Shown piece by piece: positions 1-4,835 of a stretch of 6,580 nucleotides of DNA (the stretch's first letter is position 1; every line of letters starts with the position of its first letter). Origin of the DNA: Actinomycetota bacterium (GTDB lineage: Bacteria > Actinomycetota > Coriobacteriia > Anaerosomatales > JAHIQC01); the NCBI GenBank assembly GCA_018902765.1, contig JAHIQC010000231.1:1-6580 (forward strand), in the 5' to 3' direction. Below the pieces are notes generated by a model. It was not told the DNA's origin. It made no database searches and was given only the letters and a program-made list of their open reading frames with translations. The position numbers were made by a program, and so were the translations under genes.

Positions 1-54
1 ACAGGCCACCGAAAGCAACACGACATCACGCATATCAGTCAGCTTGGTCAGCAT
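1..54 (-). CDS. 5' end of an unidentified gene downstream of rpsR (possibly DUF2232/YybS-like membrane protein)
   Basis: Only the first 18 codons are in the window. They read MLTKLTDMRDVVLLSVAC from an ATG at 54-52, and the frame stays open to the window edge. The start lies four bases after the rpsR stop, so it is very probably the next gene of the same operon. A weak Shine-Dalgarno (GTAGG/TAGG) lies in the last rpsR codons. It is not rplI, whose product begins with a different and well conserved sequence. The hydrophobic turn from residue 11 fits a membrane protein. Genes of the DUF2232 (YybS) family often sit between rpsR and rplI in Gram-positive bacteria, so that is the best guess. It rests on position, not on a domain match. 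Confidence 0.5.
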   Translation of the reverse strand, partial: MLTKLTDMRDVVLLSVAC

Positions 55-58
55 GAGC

Positions 59-322
59 CTACCTACGACCCCTGCCGTCAACGCGTCCGCTGACTACGGG
101 CACGGTGTACGGGACCAAAGCCATCTCGCGGGCGCGCTTAACTGCCATAGAGAGGCTGTGCTGATGCTGGGCGCAGGTCCCTGTGACACGACGGGGCTTG
201 ATTTTGCCACGATCTGTCATGAACTTGCGGAGCATCTGCACATCTTTGTAATCGATGTACTCAGCCTTGTCCTTGCAAAACGCACAGTACTTGCGGCGCG
301 GCTTGCGTGCGTAATCCGACAT
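59..322 (-). CDS. rpsR: 30S ribosomal protein bS18, zinc-binding (C+) form
   Basis: bS18 is a small-subunit protein that pairs with bS6 on the platform of the 30S ribosome. The product has 87 residues, slightly longer than the usual 75-80. It shows the family core [13 protein letters not shown] (residues 23-35) and [10 protein letters not shown] (39-48), then the basic helix and LVPYT. Cys13, Cys16, Cys50 and His53 form a C-x2-C ... C-x2-H set typical of the zinc-binding C+ bS18 variants, for example mycobacterial RpsR1. The E. coli protein lacks this set. The ATG at 322-320 has a strong Shine-Dalgarno (AAAGGAGG) about five bases upstream. The gene follows ssb after 75 bases that hold two hairpins. 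Identity is very secure; zinc binding is inferred from the residues. Confidence 0.97.
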   Translation of the reverse strand: MSDYARKPRRKYCAFCKDKAEYIDYKDVQMLRKFMTDRGKIKPRRVTGTCAQHQHSLSMAVKRAREMALVPYTVPVVSGRVDGRGRR

Positions 323-336
323 CGCTTTCCTCCTTT

Positions 337-385
337 CGTCTCATCTGAGACGTTCACGCGACCGGCGGGAGGAGACCGCCGGTCG
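337..385 (-). promoter_or_regulatory. Two hairpins in the ssb-rpsR leader, possible translational control element
   Basis: Positions 359-385 form a perfect 10-bp stem (CGACCGGCGG with its complement) and a 7-base loop. Positions 337-352 form a perfect 6-bp stem, CGTCTC/GAGACG, with a 4-base loop, ending right against the rpsR Shine-Dalgarno. A direct repeat CGTTCAC (351-357 and 384-390, plus strand) flanks the larger stem. Neither hairpin is followed by a T-run on the minus strand, so they are not intrinsic terminators. The mRNA copy of 368-373 reads UCCUCC, complementary to the rpsR Shine-Dalgarno. A role in processing or in bS18 feedback is possible but is inference. Confidence 0.45.
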
Positions 386-397
386 TTCACGGTAGAA

Positions 398-817
398 CTA
401 GAACGGTATTTCGCTGTCGTCCATGGGAGCTACCGAAGCAGCTGACTCCTTGAAGCTTGAACCGCCCGAAGAGGATGAGCCGCCGTCACGAGAGGACATG
501 AACTCGATCTCGTCGACAACAACTTCGACCTTGGAACGCTTCTCGCCTTGCGGGGTCTCCCACGAACTCCACCTGAGCTTGCCCTCGATGGCTACCTTGG
601 ATCCCTTGGAGAGGAACCGTGAGACCGCTTCGGCGCGAGTACCGAACATCGTCACGTCGATGAAGTTCGGTTTGTCTTCCCACTCACCGGTCTGCTGGTT
701 CTTCGCGCGGTCGTTGACCGCAACGCCCATCTTGAGTACCGCCATACCGCCCGCTGTCGAGCGAAGCTCGGGGTCGCGAGTCAGGTTGCCGGTTATGGTC
801 ACTCGGTTGATGCTCAA
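398..817 (-). CDS. ssb: Single-stranded DNA-binding protein
   Basis: SSB coats single-stranded DNA during replication, repair and recombination and recruits partners through its acidic C-terminal tip. The product has 139 residues. An N-terminal OB fold covers about residues 1-108, opening INRVTITGNLTRDPELR and including the aromatic DNA-contact region (W46, F52, W83, W86). A Gly/Ser-rich linker (about 111-121) follows, then the tip DDSEIPF at 133-139, close to the canonical DDDIPF. The start is TTG at 817-815. An in-frame TGA sits immediately upstream, so no earlier start is possible, and a good Shine-Dalgarno (AAGGTGG) lies about five bases away. The gene is shorter than E. coli ssb (178 residues), as in many Gram-positive bacteria. 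Its position between rpsF and rpsR is the classic one. Confidence 0.97.
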   Translation of the reverse strand: MSINRVTITGNLTRDPELRSTAGGMAVLKMGVAVNDRAKNQQTGEWEDKPNFIDVTMFGTRAEAVSRFLSKGSKVAIEGKLRWSSWETPQGEKRSKVEVVVDEIEFMSSRDGGSSSSGGSSFKESAASVAPMDDSEIPF

Positions 818-869
818 TCAAACCACCTTCTCATTCCGCTACGTCACTTGATGATCCGGACGTCACGCG

Positions 870-883
870 GGTGTCATGACACC
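870..883. repeat. 14-bp perfect palindrome between rpsF and ssb
   Basis: GGTGTCATGACACC is a perfect 14-base inverted repeat starting one base after the rpsF stop codon, in the 67-base rpsF-ssb spacer. As RNA it could form a 5-bp stem with a CAUG loop. As DNA it has the shape of a dimeric repressor operator. No T-run follows, so it is not a terminator. Function unknown. Confidence 0.6.
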
Positions 884-884
884 G

Positions 885-1178
885 CTAGTCGCGGTCTTCG
901 CGACGGACGATCATGAAACGTACGACCGGATCGGTGATGCGAAGCACGCGGTCGATCTCGGCGATTGCCGAGGCGGTGGCGTGAAAGTCGATTACGGCGT
1001 AATCGCCGTCTGTGAGTTTGTCGATCTCGTATGCGAGACGACGTTTGCCCCAGTCATCGACATTGTCGACAACGCCACCATCAGCGGTGATGAGCCCCTG
1101 AGCCTTCTCGAGCGTGGACGCACGCGTCTCGTCGTCGAGGGTAGGGTTGAGCATAAGCATAAGTTCATAAGCCTTCAC
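885..1178 (-). CDS. rpsF: 30S ribosomal protein bS6
   Basis: bS6 binds bS18 and stabilises the 30S platform. The product has 97 residues, the usual length for Gram-positive bS6 without the E. coli C-terminal extension. It begins MKAYELMLMLNPTLDDE, carries the central DDWGKRRLAYEIDKLTDGDYAVIDF type of segment (about 41-65) and ends with RVLRITDPVVRFMIVRRED. The start is GTG at 1178-1176, with a strong Shine-Dalgarno (GGGAGGTGA) about seven bases upstream. It is the first gene of the rpsF-ssb-rpsR group and probably has its own promoter at 1254-1282. Confidence 0.97.
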   Translation of the reverse strand: MKAYELMLMLNPTLDDETRASTLEKAQGLITADGGVVDNVDDWGKRRLAYEIDKLTDGDYAVIDFHATASAIAEIDRVLRITDPVVRFMIVRREDRD

Positions 1179-1218
1179 TGGTTCACCTCCCTTGGGCTTG
1201 ACGGCCCCGGGACAAGTG

Positions 1219-1249
1219 AAGGCTTCGCCCGGAGCAGGAAATGAAGCTT
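1219..1249 (-). promoter_or_regulatory. Hairpin in the rpsF 5' leader (possible bS6:bS18 autoregulatory site)
   Basis: In the predicted rpsF leader, AAGCTTC (1243-1249) can pair with GAAGCCTT (1219-1226) with one bulged base. This leaves a 16-base loop that contains CCGGGC on the mRNA strand. Leaders of rpsF in many bacteria carry a hairpin with an exposed CCG that mimics the 16S rRNA site for bS6:bS18. This one is only a loose resemblance, judged by eye. Confidence 0.25.
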
Positions 1250-1253
1250 ACGG

Positions 1254-1282
1254 AGTGTATCACCGCGCCACCGCGGTCGCAA
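1254..1282 (-). promoter_or_regulatory. Predicted promoter of rpsF-ssb-rpsR
   Basis: On the minus strand TTGCGA (1282-1277) and TACACT (1259-1254) are separated by exactly 17 bases. The bases before the -10 are TGA, giving an extended -10 (TGnTACACT). That TGA is also the stop codon of the upstream M23 gene. Transcription would start near 1247, leaving a leader of about 70 bases before rpsF. Each hexamer matches the sigma-70 consensus at four of six positions. Confidence 0.5.
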
Positions 1283-2279
1283 CATGATGGAATTGGCCAC
1301 TGACATCCGGGCCGCAGGAACGTCGTCGTCGCCACAGCGGCCACATCGCGAGAGCTCCAACTGCCAAAAGCCCCACGGCGCCGGTGGTCTTACCCTCGCG
1401 CCGCCTCGTGAACGAACCAGGGGCCCAGCCTGAGCCGTGGGCCGCACGGAACTCCTGAGGGCGGACGTTCGACGCATGCAAGCGCGCCGCCATGGGATCG
1501 TCGCTCAACTGCAGGGAGGTCGTCGCAGCTTCTCGCGCGGCAACCTCAGAAGCCCCCGTAGAGACGGCCGGGGCGACCTTCCCGACCGATGCGGGCACTG
1601 GTGATTCCGCCTGAGCAAACACCTGAGGCGCCACTGCCGGGGACACTCCCACGGGCTCGACCTGAATGCGCGCCTCAGGTACAGCCTCACGCGCCGCCTC
1701 GACCTGTGGAAGCACCTGCGTGATAGGTACTGCGGGCACCTCCGGCACCTCCTCATTCGGAAGCGTCACTAAGGTGGCCGCGGGCGACTCGCCCAGAAGC
1801 GCTGTGGGATCAAGGTATCGATCGCCGCGACGTGCGCTCACATGAAGATGCGGCGTCGGCGTCGATGGATCGCCCGACTCGGCGATCTGGCCGACCAAGC
1901 CCCCGGCTTCCACTCTCTCCCCCGCACCCGCTTGAGCGCTGGACAGGGGTGACACCGTGACAAGCATCCCGTCATCGGCGGTGATTGTGAGGGCCAGCAT
2001 GGTCCCCGCGCTGCCGGGCACTCGACCCACGAAGCTGACAACGCCGCTAGCCGGGGCGAGCACGGAGGACCCCGCCTCGGCATCGAGGTCTACGCCGAGA
2101 TGGGACACGCTGCGTCCGTCTCGCGTGTATGTCTCGCCATATCCGAGCGTCACTCGCGCGGCCGACTCAAGCGGCCAGCCCGCAAGCGCAGGGGCAACAC
2201 CCGCCGTCGCGCATGCGATCAGCAATACGACACCAAGGCGCAGTACGCCGGGAGGCATGACGCGGTTGAACCTGAACAT
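1260..2279 (-). CDS. Secreted, membrane-anchored M23-family (LytM-like) protein with SOS-type operators
   Basis: M23 proteins are zinc-dependent endopeptidases that cut peptidoglycan cross-links, or inactive relatives that activate amidases. From the ATG at 2279-2277 the product has 339 residues. Residues 1-33 form a signal peptide ending ALA. The M23 domain spans about 43-165, with zinc-ligand motifs His60-x3-Asp64 (SHLGVDLD) and His144-x-His146 (PHLHVSARRG). A long Pro/Ala/Val/Glu-rich linker (about 166-290) follows, then a membrane helix (298-316), RRRR and a short tail. Where the family usually has YxHL, this protein reads VSPLSS, so the third active-site histidine appears replaced by Pro111; activity is uncertain. 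An ATG 13 codons upstream is possible, but the chosen one has a better Shine-Dalgarno (AAGGGGTGG) and a cleaner signal peptide. Two LexA-type boxes lie 47 and 94 bases upstream, suggesting SOS induction. The exact subfamily is unknown. Confidence 0.88.
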   Translation of the reverse strand: MFRFNRVMPPGVLRLGVVLLIACATAGVAPALAGWPLESAARVTLGYGETYTRDGRSVSHLGVDLDAEAGSSVLAPASGVVSFVGRVPGSAGTMLALTITADDGMLVTVSPLSSAQAGAGERVEAGGLVGQIAESGDPSTPTPHLHVSARRGDRYLDPTALLGESPAATLVTLPNEEVPEVPAVPITQVLPQVEAAREAVPEARIQVEPVGVSPAVAPQVFAQAESPVPASVGKVAPAVSTGASEVAAREAATTSLQLSDDPMAARLHASNVRPQEFRAAHGSGWAPGSFTRRREGKTTGAVGLLAVGALAMWPLWRRRRSCGPDVSGQFHHVATAVAR

Positions 2280-2325
2280 AGAACACCACCCCTTCTGCAG
2301 CGCCGAGGGGTGGCGCATCCGTCTA

Positions 2326-2339
2326 CGAACAGATGTTCG
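2326..2339. promoter_or_regulatory. LexA-type SOS operator, proximal box
   Basis: CGAACAGATGTTCG is a perfect CGAAC-N4-GTTCG inverted repeat and matches the LexA operator consensus of Bacillota and Actinomycetota. It sits 47 bases before the M23 start codon, where a promoter would be expected. Read on the minus strand it is CGAACATCTGTTCG. I could not place convincing -35 and -10 hexamers around it. Confidence 0.8.
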
Positions 2340-2372
2340 CTCAACCGCGTCGAACTCCTGCTTTGGAAGCGA

Positions 2373-2386
2373 CGAACGGATGTTCG
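2373..2386. promoter_or_regulatory. LexA-type SOS operator, distal box
   Basis: CGAACGGATGTTCG is a second perfect CGAAC-N4-GTTCG repeat. Its centre is 47 bases from that of the proximal box, or about four and a half helical turns. On the minus strand it reads CGAACATCCGTTCG, one base different from the proximal box. It lies between the tRNA-Gly terminator and the M23 gene, with no other gene nearby, so the M23 gene is the likely target. Confidence 0.8.
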
Positions 2387-2420
2387 GTCTGCCGAGCGGT
2401 CGATGCGCTGGCTCGAGCGC

Positions 2421-2452
2421 AAAACAGAAAGAGCCGCCCTGAGGGCGACTCT
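2421..2452 (-). terminator. Intrinsic terminator after tRNA-Gly
   Basis: On the minus strand AGAGTCGCCC pairs with GGGCGGCTCT (one G-U pair, nine Watson-Crick pairs) around a 3-base loop. It is followed by TTTCTGTTTT. It lies 10 bases beyond the tRNA 3' end and would also stop any transcription running in from the trk operon. Confidence 0.88.
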
Positions 2453-2462
2453 GTGGTTCCTG

Positions 2463-2538
2463 TGGAGCGGGCGACGGGATTCGGACCCGCGACCTAAAGC
2501 TTGGGAAGCTTTCGCTCTACCAACTGAGCTACACCCGC
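2463..2538 (-). tRNA. tRNA-Gly (anticodon CCC)
   Basis: This 76-nt gene folds into a full cloverleaf. The acceptor stem is GCGGGTG/CGCCCGC with one G-U pair, the D arm GCTC-AGTTGGTA-GAGC, and the anticodon arm AAAGC-TTCCCAA-GCTTT (anticodon CCC, decoding GGG). The variable loop is AGGTC and the T arm GCGGG-TCCGAAT-CCCGT. Position 73 is T, as usual for bacterial glycine tRNAs, and CCA is encoded. The T loop reads TCCGAAT rather than TTCGAAT, so the nearly invariant U55 is C here. A promoter and a terminator flank the gene. Confidence 0.96.
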
Positions 2539-2547
2539 GCGTCGCGA

Positions 2548-2577
2548 ATTGTAATCCTAACCTGCCAAAAGCGGCAA
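2548..2577 (-). promoter_or_regulatory. Predicted promoter of tRNA-Gly
   Basis: On the minus strand TTGCCG (2577-2572) and TACAAT (2553-2548) are spaced by 18 bases. Transcription would begin a few bases before the tRNA 5' end at 2538. The -10 matches the consensus at five of six positions. It lies in the 41-base gap between the tRNA and the OB-fold gene. Confidence 0.6.
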
Positions 2578-2579
2578 CT

Positions 2580-3173
2580 TCAGCGACGGCGCGACACGGG
2601 GCCCAATGTCCGCGAGGCTTCGCCGGATCGATGCATCGCATACAGCAGGGCAGCTATCAGACTGAGTGCGATCGCCAGCCACAGCTTCCACGGCTTGACC
2701 TCGTCGACCACGTGCCTGCCTTGGACGTCTACGACGAGTTCCTCGGCATGGATGTCCATATCGCCGCCGTGCTCGGCGCACGCGGCGTTGAAGACGCCCC
2801 TGACCGTCACGACATCGCCCTCGTGCTGGTAGTCGCCGTAATGCATGATGCGCGAGGTGATGCCGGCGGGCACCCACACGGCCATGCCGGAGTTGTAGCC
2901 GCCCAAAGGCGCCCCCTCCTCCACATTCTTGGCGTAGTAGGCGTCGTCGTTGATGTGGATCCAGGCGTACTCGCCCCTGACCATCACCTCGCCGATCGCC
3001 TCACCCGTGAACTCAACCGTCTTGCCGTCGTACTTCTTGGGCTGTTCGACCAGCCCGATGCTGTCAGGGGAGTTCGGGCTTGGCGCCTGTGCAAAGGCGG
3101 GTATCGCCGGGGCGCTGAGCCCGACGATGAGCAGGAGCGTCGCGAAACGCACTGCGGTGTGGTGGCCAGCCAT
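2580..3173 (-). CDS. Secreted OB-fold-like protein with C-terminal membrane helix, last gene of the trk operon
   Basis: The product has 197 residues. Residues 1-28 look like a signal peptide (hydrophobic core TLLLIVGLSAPAI, ending AFA). Residues about 38-152 are rich in short beta strands, including KYDGKTVEFTGEAIGEVM, AWIHINDDAYYAKN and GDVVTVRGVFN. This pattern resembles small OB folds of the tRNA-anti or extracytoplasmic nucleic-acid-binding-like type. A membrane helix (about 163-180) and a basic tail (RSGEASRTLGPVSRRR) follow. The start codon overlaps the trkH stop by one base (TGATG), and AAGGGGA lies just upstream, so translation is probably coupled to trkH. The domain would face outside the membrane, so DNA binding is not implied. 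A partner role for TrkH is suggested only by position, and I do not recognise a named family. Confidence 0.82.
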   Translation of the reverse strand: MAGHHTAVRFATLLLIVGLSAPAIPAFAQAPSPNSPDSIGLVEQPKKYDGKTVEFTGEAIGEVMVRGEYAWIHINDDAYYAKNVEEGAPLGGYNSGMAVWVPAGITSRIMHYGDYQHEGDVVTVRGVFNAACAEHGGDMDIHAEELVVDVQGRHVVDEVKPWKLWLAIALSLIAALLYAMHRSGEASRTLGPVSRRR

Positions 3174-4675
3174 CAGCGTCCCCTTGCCATCGAGAAGAGA
3201 TATCCGGCGAGAGCGAAGACCGACATGAACTCCAGACGACCGAGCCACATGCCAAAGATGTAGACCACCTTCAGGAAGTCGGGCATTGCTGGGGAAGTCA
3301 CTCCACAGGACAACCCGGTGTTGGACACAGCAGAGACCGCTTCGAACGCCGAGGAGCTCAGGTCGTAGCCATAGGCTACGCCGATCAGTGCGGTGATCAT
3401 GTAGGTCGTCAGATAGCACAACGTGATGGTCATGACGGTGCGGACCATCGCGTCATCGAGCGCTATGTCGCGGATGTGATGATACCTAGAGCACACGACG
3501 GCCGATTCGGGGGAGATCATTCGACGGATGTCCTGAATGAACGCCTTGGTGATCACCCCGATGCGAATGCCTTTGATGCCGCCGGCGGTCGAGCACGCCG
3601 ATGCGCCAATGGCCATGACCACCGTGACCGCCAGCATGCCTATCGGTCCCCATTGCGTCACGAAAGCCCTGGAGTAGATGGTCGAGAAGCCCGTCGTCGT
3701 GTGACCCGACGCGAGTTGATAGAACACCTTTCGAAACAGCGTCATCGCCGTCGGATACACCCCGGCCTTGGCTAAGGCGAACGTAGCCACGAGAGTCATC
3801 AGGGTCAGCGTGATCGTGAATGACAGCACTTCGATGTTGCGCACGATCTCCTTGCGGTTGCCGGTCCACATGGCCCAGTGCAGTGCGAAGTTGAACGAAC
3901 CCGCGATAAACACCACGGCGGCGATGACCTCGTAGGCCAGGGAATGGAACCAGACCGTGTTGTAGCTCTGTGGCGCGAAACCGCCGGTGCTCCAGCCTCC
4001 CATGAAGATCCAAAGGCCGTGAAGGAACGCGCGGCCCGGAGCCTGACCGAGCGCGAGTCCAACGCCTGACAACGCTACGGTGCCCAGTACGAGCCATGTC
4101 AGTGAGACGAGCCAGATCGCCCGCGCAGTTTGGACCACGTTGGGCAACAGGCGCTCGTCCTTGCCCTCGCCGACATACACCTTGTACGCGCCGGCTGTTC
4201 CCTTGAACAGGAATGTAAGTGCGATCACGACGATGCCCTGGCCTCCGGCATATGTAAGCAGGTGACGCCACATGTTCAGACCATTGGCGATGTGGTCGAG
4301 GTCCTGCAAGAGATACAGCCCGGTCGTGGTGTACCCGCTCATGACGTCGAACATCGCGTTGAGGTAGCTGCCTTCGTGACCGGAGAGATACAGCGGCAGA
4401 CAACCCAGAAGCGTCGCCCACACCCACGAGCCGGCGGCGACGACCAGCCCATGGCTCCACCCAAGATCGCGATCCGTTCGACTCAGGATCTGGGCCCCGA
4501 AACCAAACACGAGGCATGCCATGATGCTGATCACGAAATCGAGTGCGGTGTCCCACTCGTGATAGGCGATGGATGTCAGAAGTGGGACGACCATCAGAAG
4601 GCCGACCCCGACGATGACCTTGCCGGTGTATTTGCCAACGACGAGATGGTCGCCGGCGCGAGGTTTTACGATCAC
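3173..4675 (-). CDS. trkH: TrkH-family potassium channel/uptake protein
   Basis: TrkH/KtrB proteins are membrane-embedded potassium channels gated by cytoplasmic RCK (TrkA) rings. From the GTG at 4675-4673 the product has 500 residues, typical for TrkH. The four pore-loop repeats with selectivity-filter glycines are visible: SGYTTTGLY near 113, GGWSTGGFAP near 226, SGHTTTGFST near 323 and SNTGLSCGVT near 451. The segment SACSTAGGIKGIRI (about 359-372) corresponds to the conserved gating region after the third pore loop. Many hydrophobic helices lie between these. The frame is open further upstream to a TTG at 4741, but protein features begin only at VKPRAGDHL. The chosen GTG has GGTAGG about nine bases upstream, overlapping the stop of the small ORF at 4686. 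The stop overlaps the next gene's ATG. Confidence 0.94.
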   Translation of the reverse strand: MIVKPRAGDHLVVGKYTGKVIVGVGLLMVVPLLTSIAYHEWDTALDFVISIMACLVFGFGAQILSRTDRDLGWSHGLVVAAGSWVWATLLGCLPLYLSGHEGSYLNAMFDVMSGYTTTGLYLLQDLDHIANGLNMWRHLLTYAGGQGIVVIALTFLFKGTAGAYKVYVGEGKDERLLPNVVQTARAIWLVSLTWLVLGTVALSGVGLALGQAPGRAFLHGLWIFMGGWSTGGFAPQSYNTVWFHSLAYEVIAAVVFIAGSFNFALHWAMWTGNRKEIVRNIEVLSFTITLTLMTLVATFALAKAGVYPTAMTLFRKVFYQLASGHTTTGFSTIYSRAFVTQWGPIGMLAVTVVMAIGASACSTAGGIKGIRIGVITKAFIQDIRRMISPESAVVCSRYHHIRDIALDDAMVRTVMTITLCYLTTYMITALIGVAYGYDLSSSAFEAVSAVSNTGLSCGVTSPAMPDFLKVVYIFGMWLGRLEFMSVFALAGYLFSMARGR

Positions 4676-4685
4676 GGTTGTGCGC

Positions 4686-4832
4686 CTACCAAACCCACAG
4701 GGCGACGACCGCCAGCAAGTAAGCGAGCAGCACCCACCCAAGGATGAGCGCCACTTCGGTCAGGATTCCCGCTGAGTACTTTCCCCAGTGCTTCCGAGCC
4801 GCAAGGCTCGGAACCCCCACGCTACGCGCCAC
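4686..4832 (-). CDS. Candidate 48-residue single-pass membrane protein between trkA and trkH
   Basis: This small frame was found by reading the trkA-trkH gap. It starts with GTG at 4832-4830, three bases after the trkA stop, behind a Shine-Dalgarno-like GGGGGA at about seven bases. It ends with TAG at 4688-4686, ten bases before the trkH start. The product begins MARSVGVPSLAARKHWGKYS, with four basic residues (R3, R13, K14, K18). About residues 23-48 are strongly hydrophobic (LILGWVLLAYLLAVVALWVW) and run to the very C terminus, which predicts a cytoplasmic N terminus. The fit into the gap, the start signal and the clean helix all favour a real gene. It resembles small subunits such as KdpF in concept only. 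I do not recognise a family. Confidence 0.68.
   Translation of the reverse strand: MARSVGVPSLAARKHWGKYSAGILTEVALILGWVLLAYLLAVVALWVW
4792..4813 (-). repeat. Strong hairpin inside the small trk-operon ORF
   Basis: TTCCGAGCC and GGCTCGGAA form a perfect 9-bp inverted repeat around a 4-base loop (UUGC on the mRNA). It begins 19 bases into the 4686-4832 ORF and encodes its VPSLAARK segment. No T-run follows in the transcribed direction, so it is not an intrinsic terminator. It could slow ribosomes or RNase, or mark an mRNA processing site between trkA and trkH. Confidence 0.6.
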
Positions 4833-4835
4833 CGC

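Noticed and set aside
359..385. The 10-bp hairpin as a transcription terminator between ssb and rpsR
   Set aside because: No T-run follows on the minus strand, and rpsR continues the conserved cluster without a promoter I can see.
1260..2318. M23 protein starting 13 codons earlier at ATG 2318
   Set aside because: The start at 2279 has a better Shine-Dalgarno and gives a compact signal peptide. The earlier start would sit only eight bases after the proximal LexA box. It cannot be excluded fully.
2562..2578. Short inverted repeat TTGCC/GGCAG after the OB-fold gene as a terminator
   Set aside because: The stem has only four or five pairs and no T-run follows. The same bases make a better -35 for the tRNA promoter.
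2100..3263. Plus-strand open frame of 387 codons across the M23 start, SOS boxes, tRNA and OB-fold gene
   Set aside because: It runs through a tRNA and a terminator on the other strand and shows no protein-family features.
3486..4556. Minus-strand open frame of 356 codons inside trkH
   Set aside because: It is a second frame of trkH, rich in Arg, His and Gly, with no hydrophobic structure; a typical high-GC shadow.
3173..4741. Longer trkH starting at TTG 4741
   Set aside because: The extra 22 residues are Cys- and Arg-rich and overlap the small membrane ORF in another frame. The GTG at 4675 has a ribosome-binding site and fits TrkH length.
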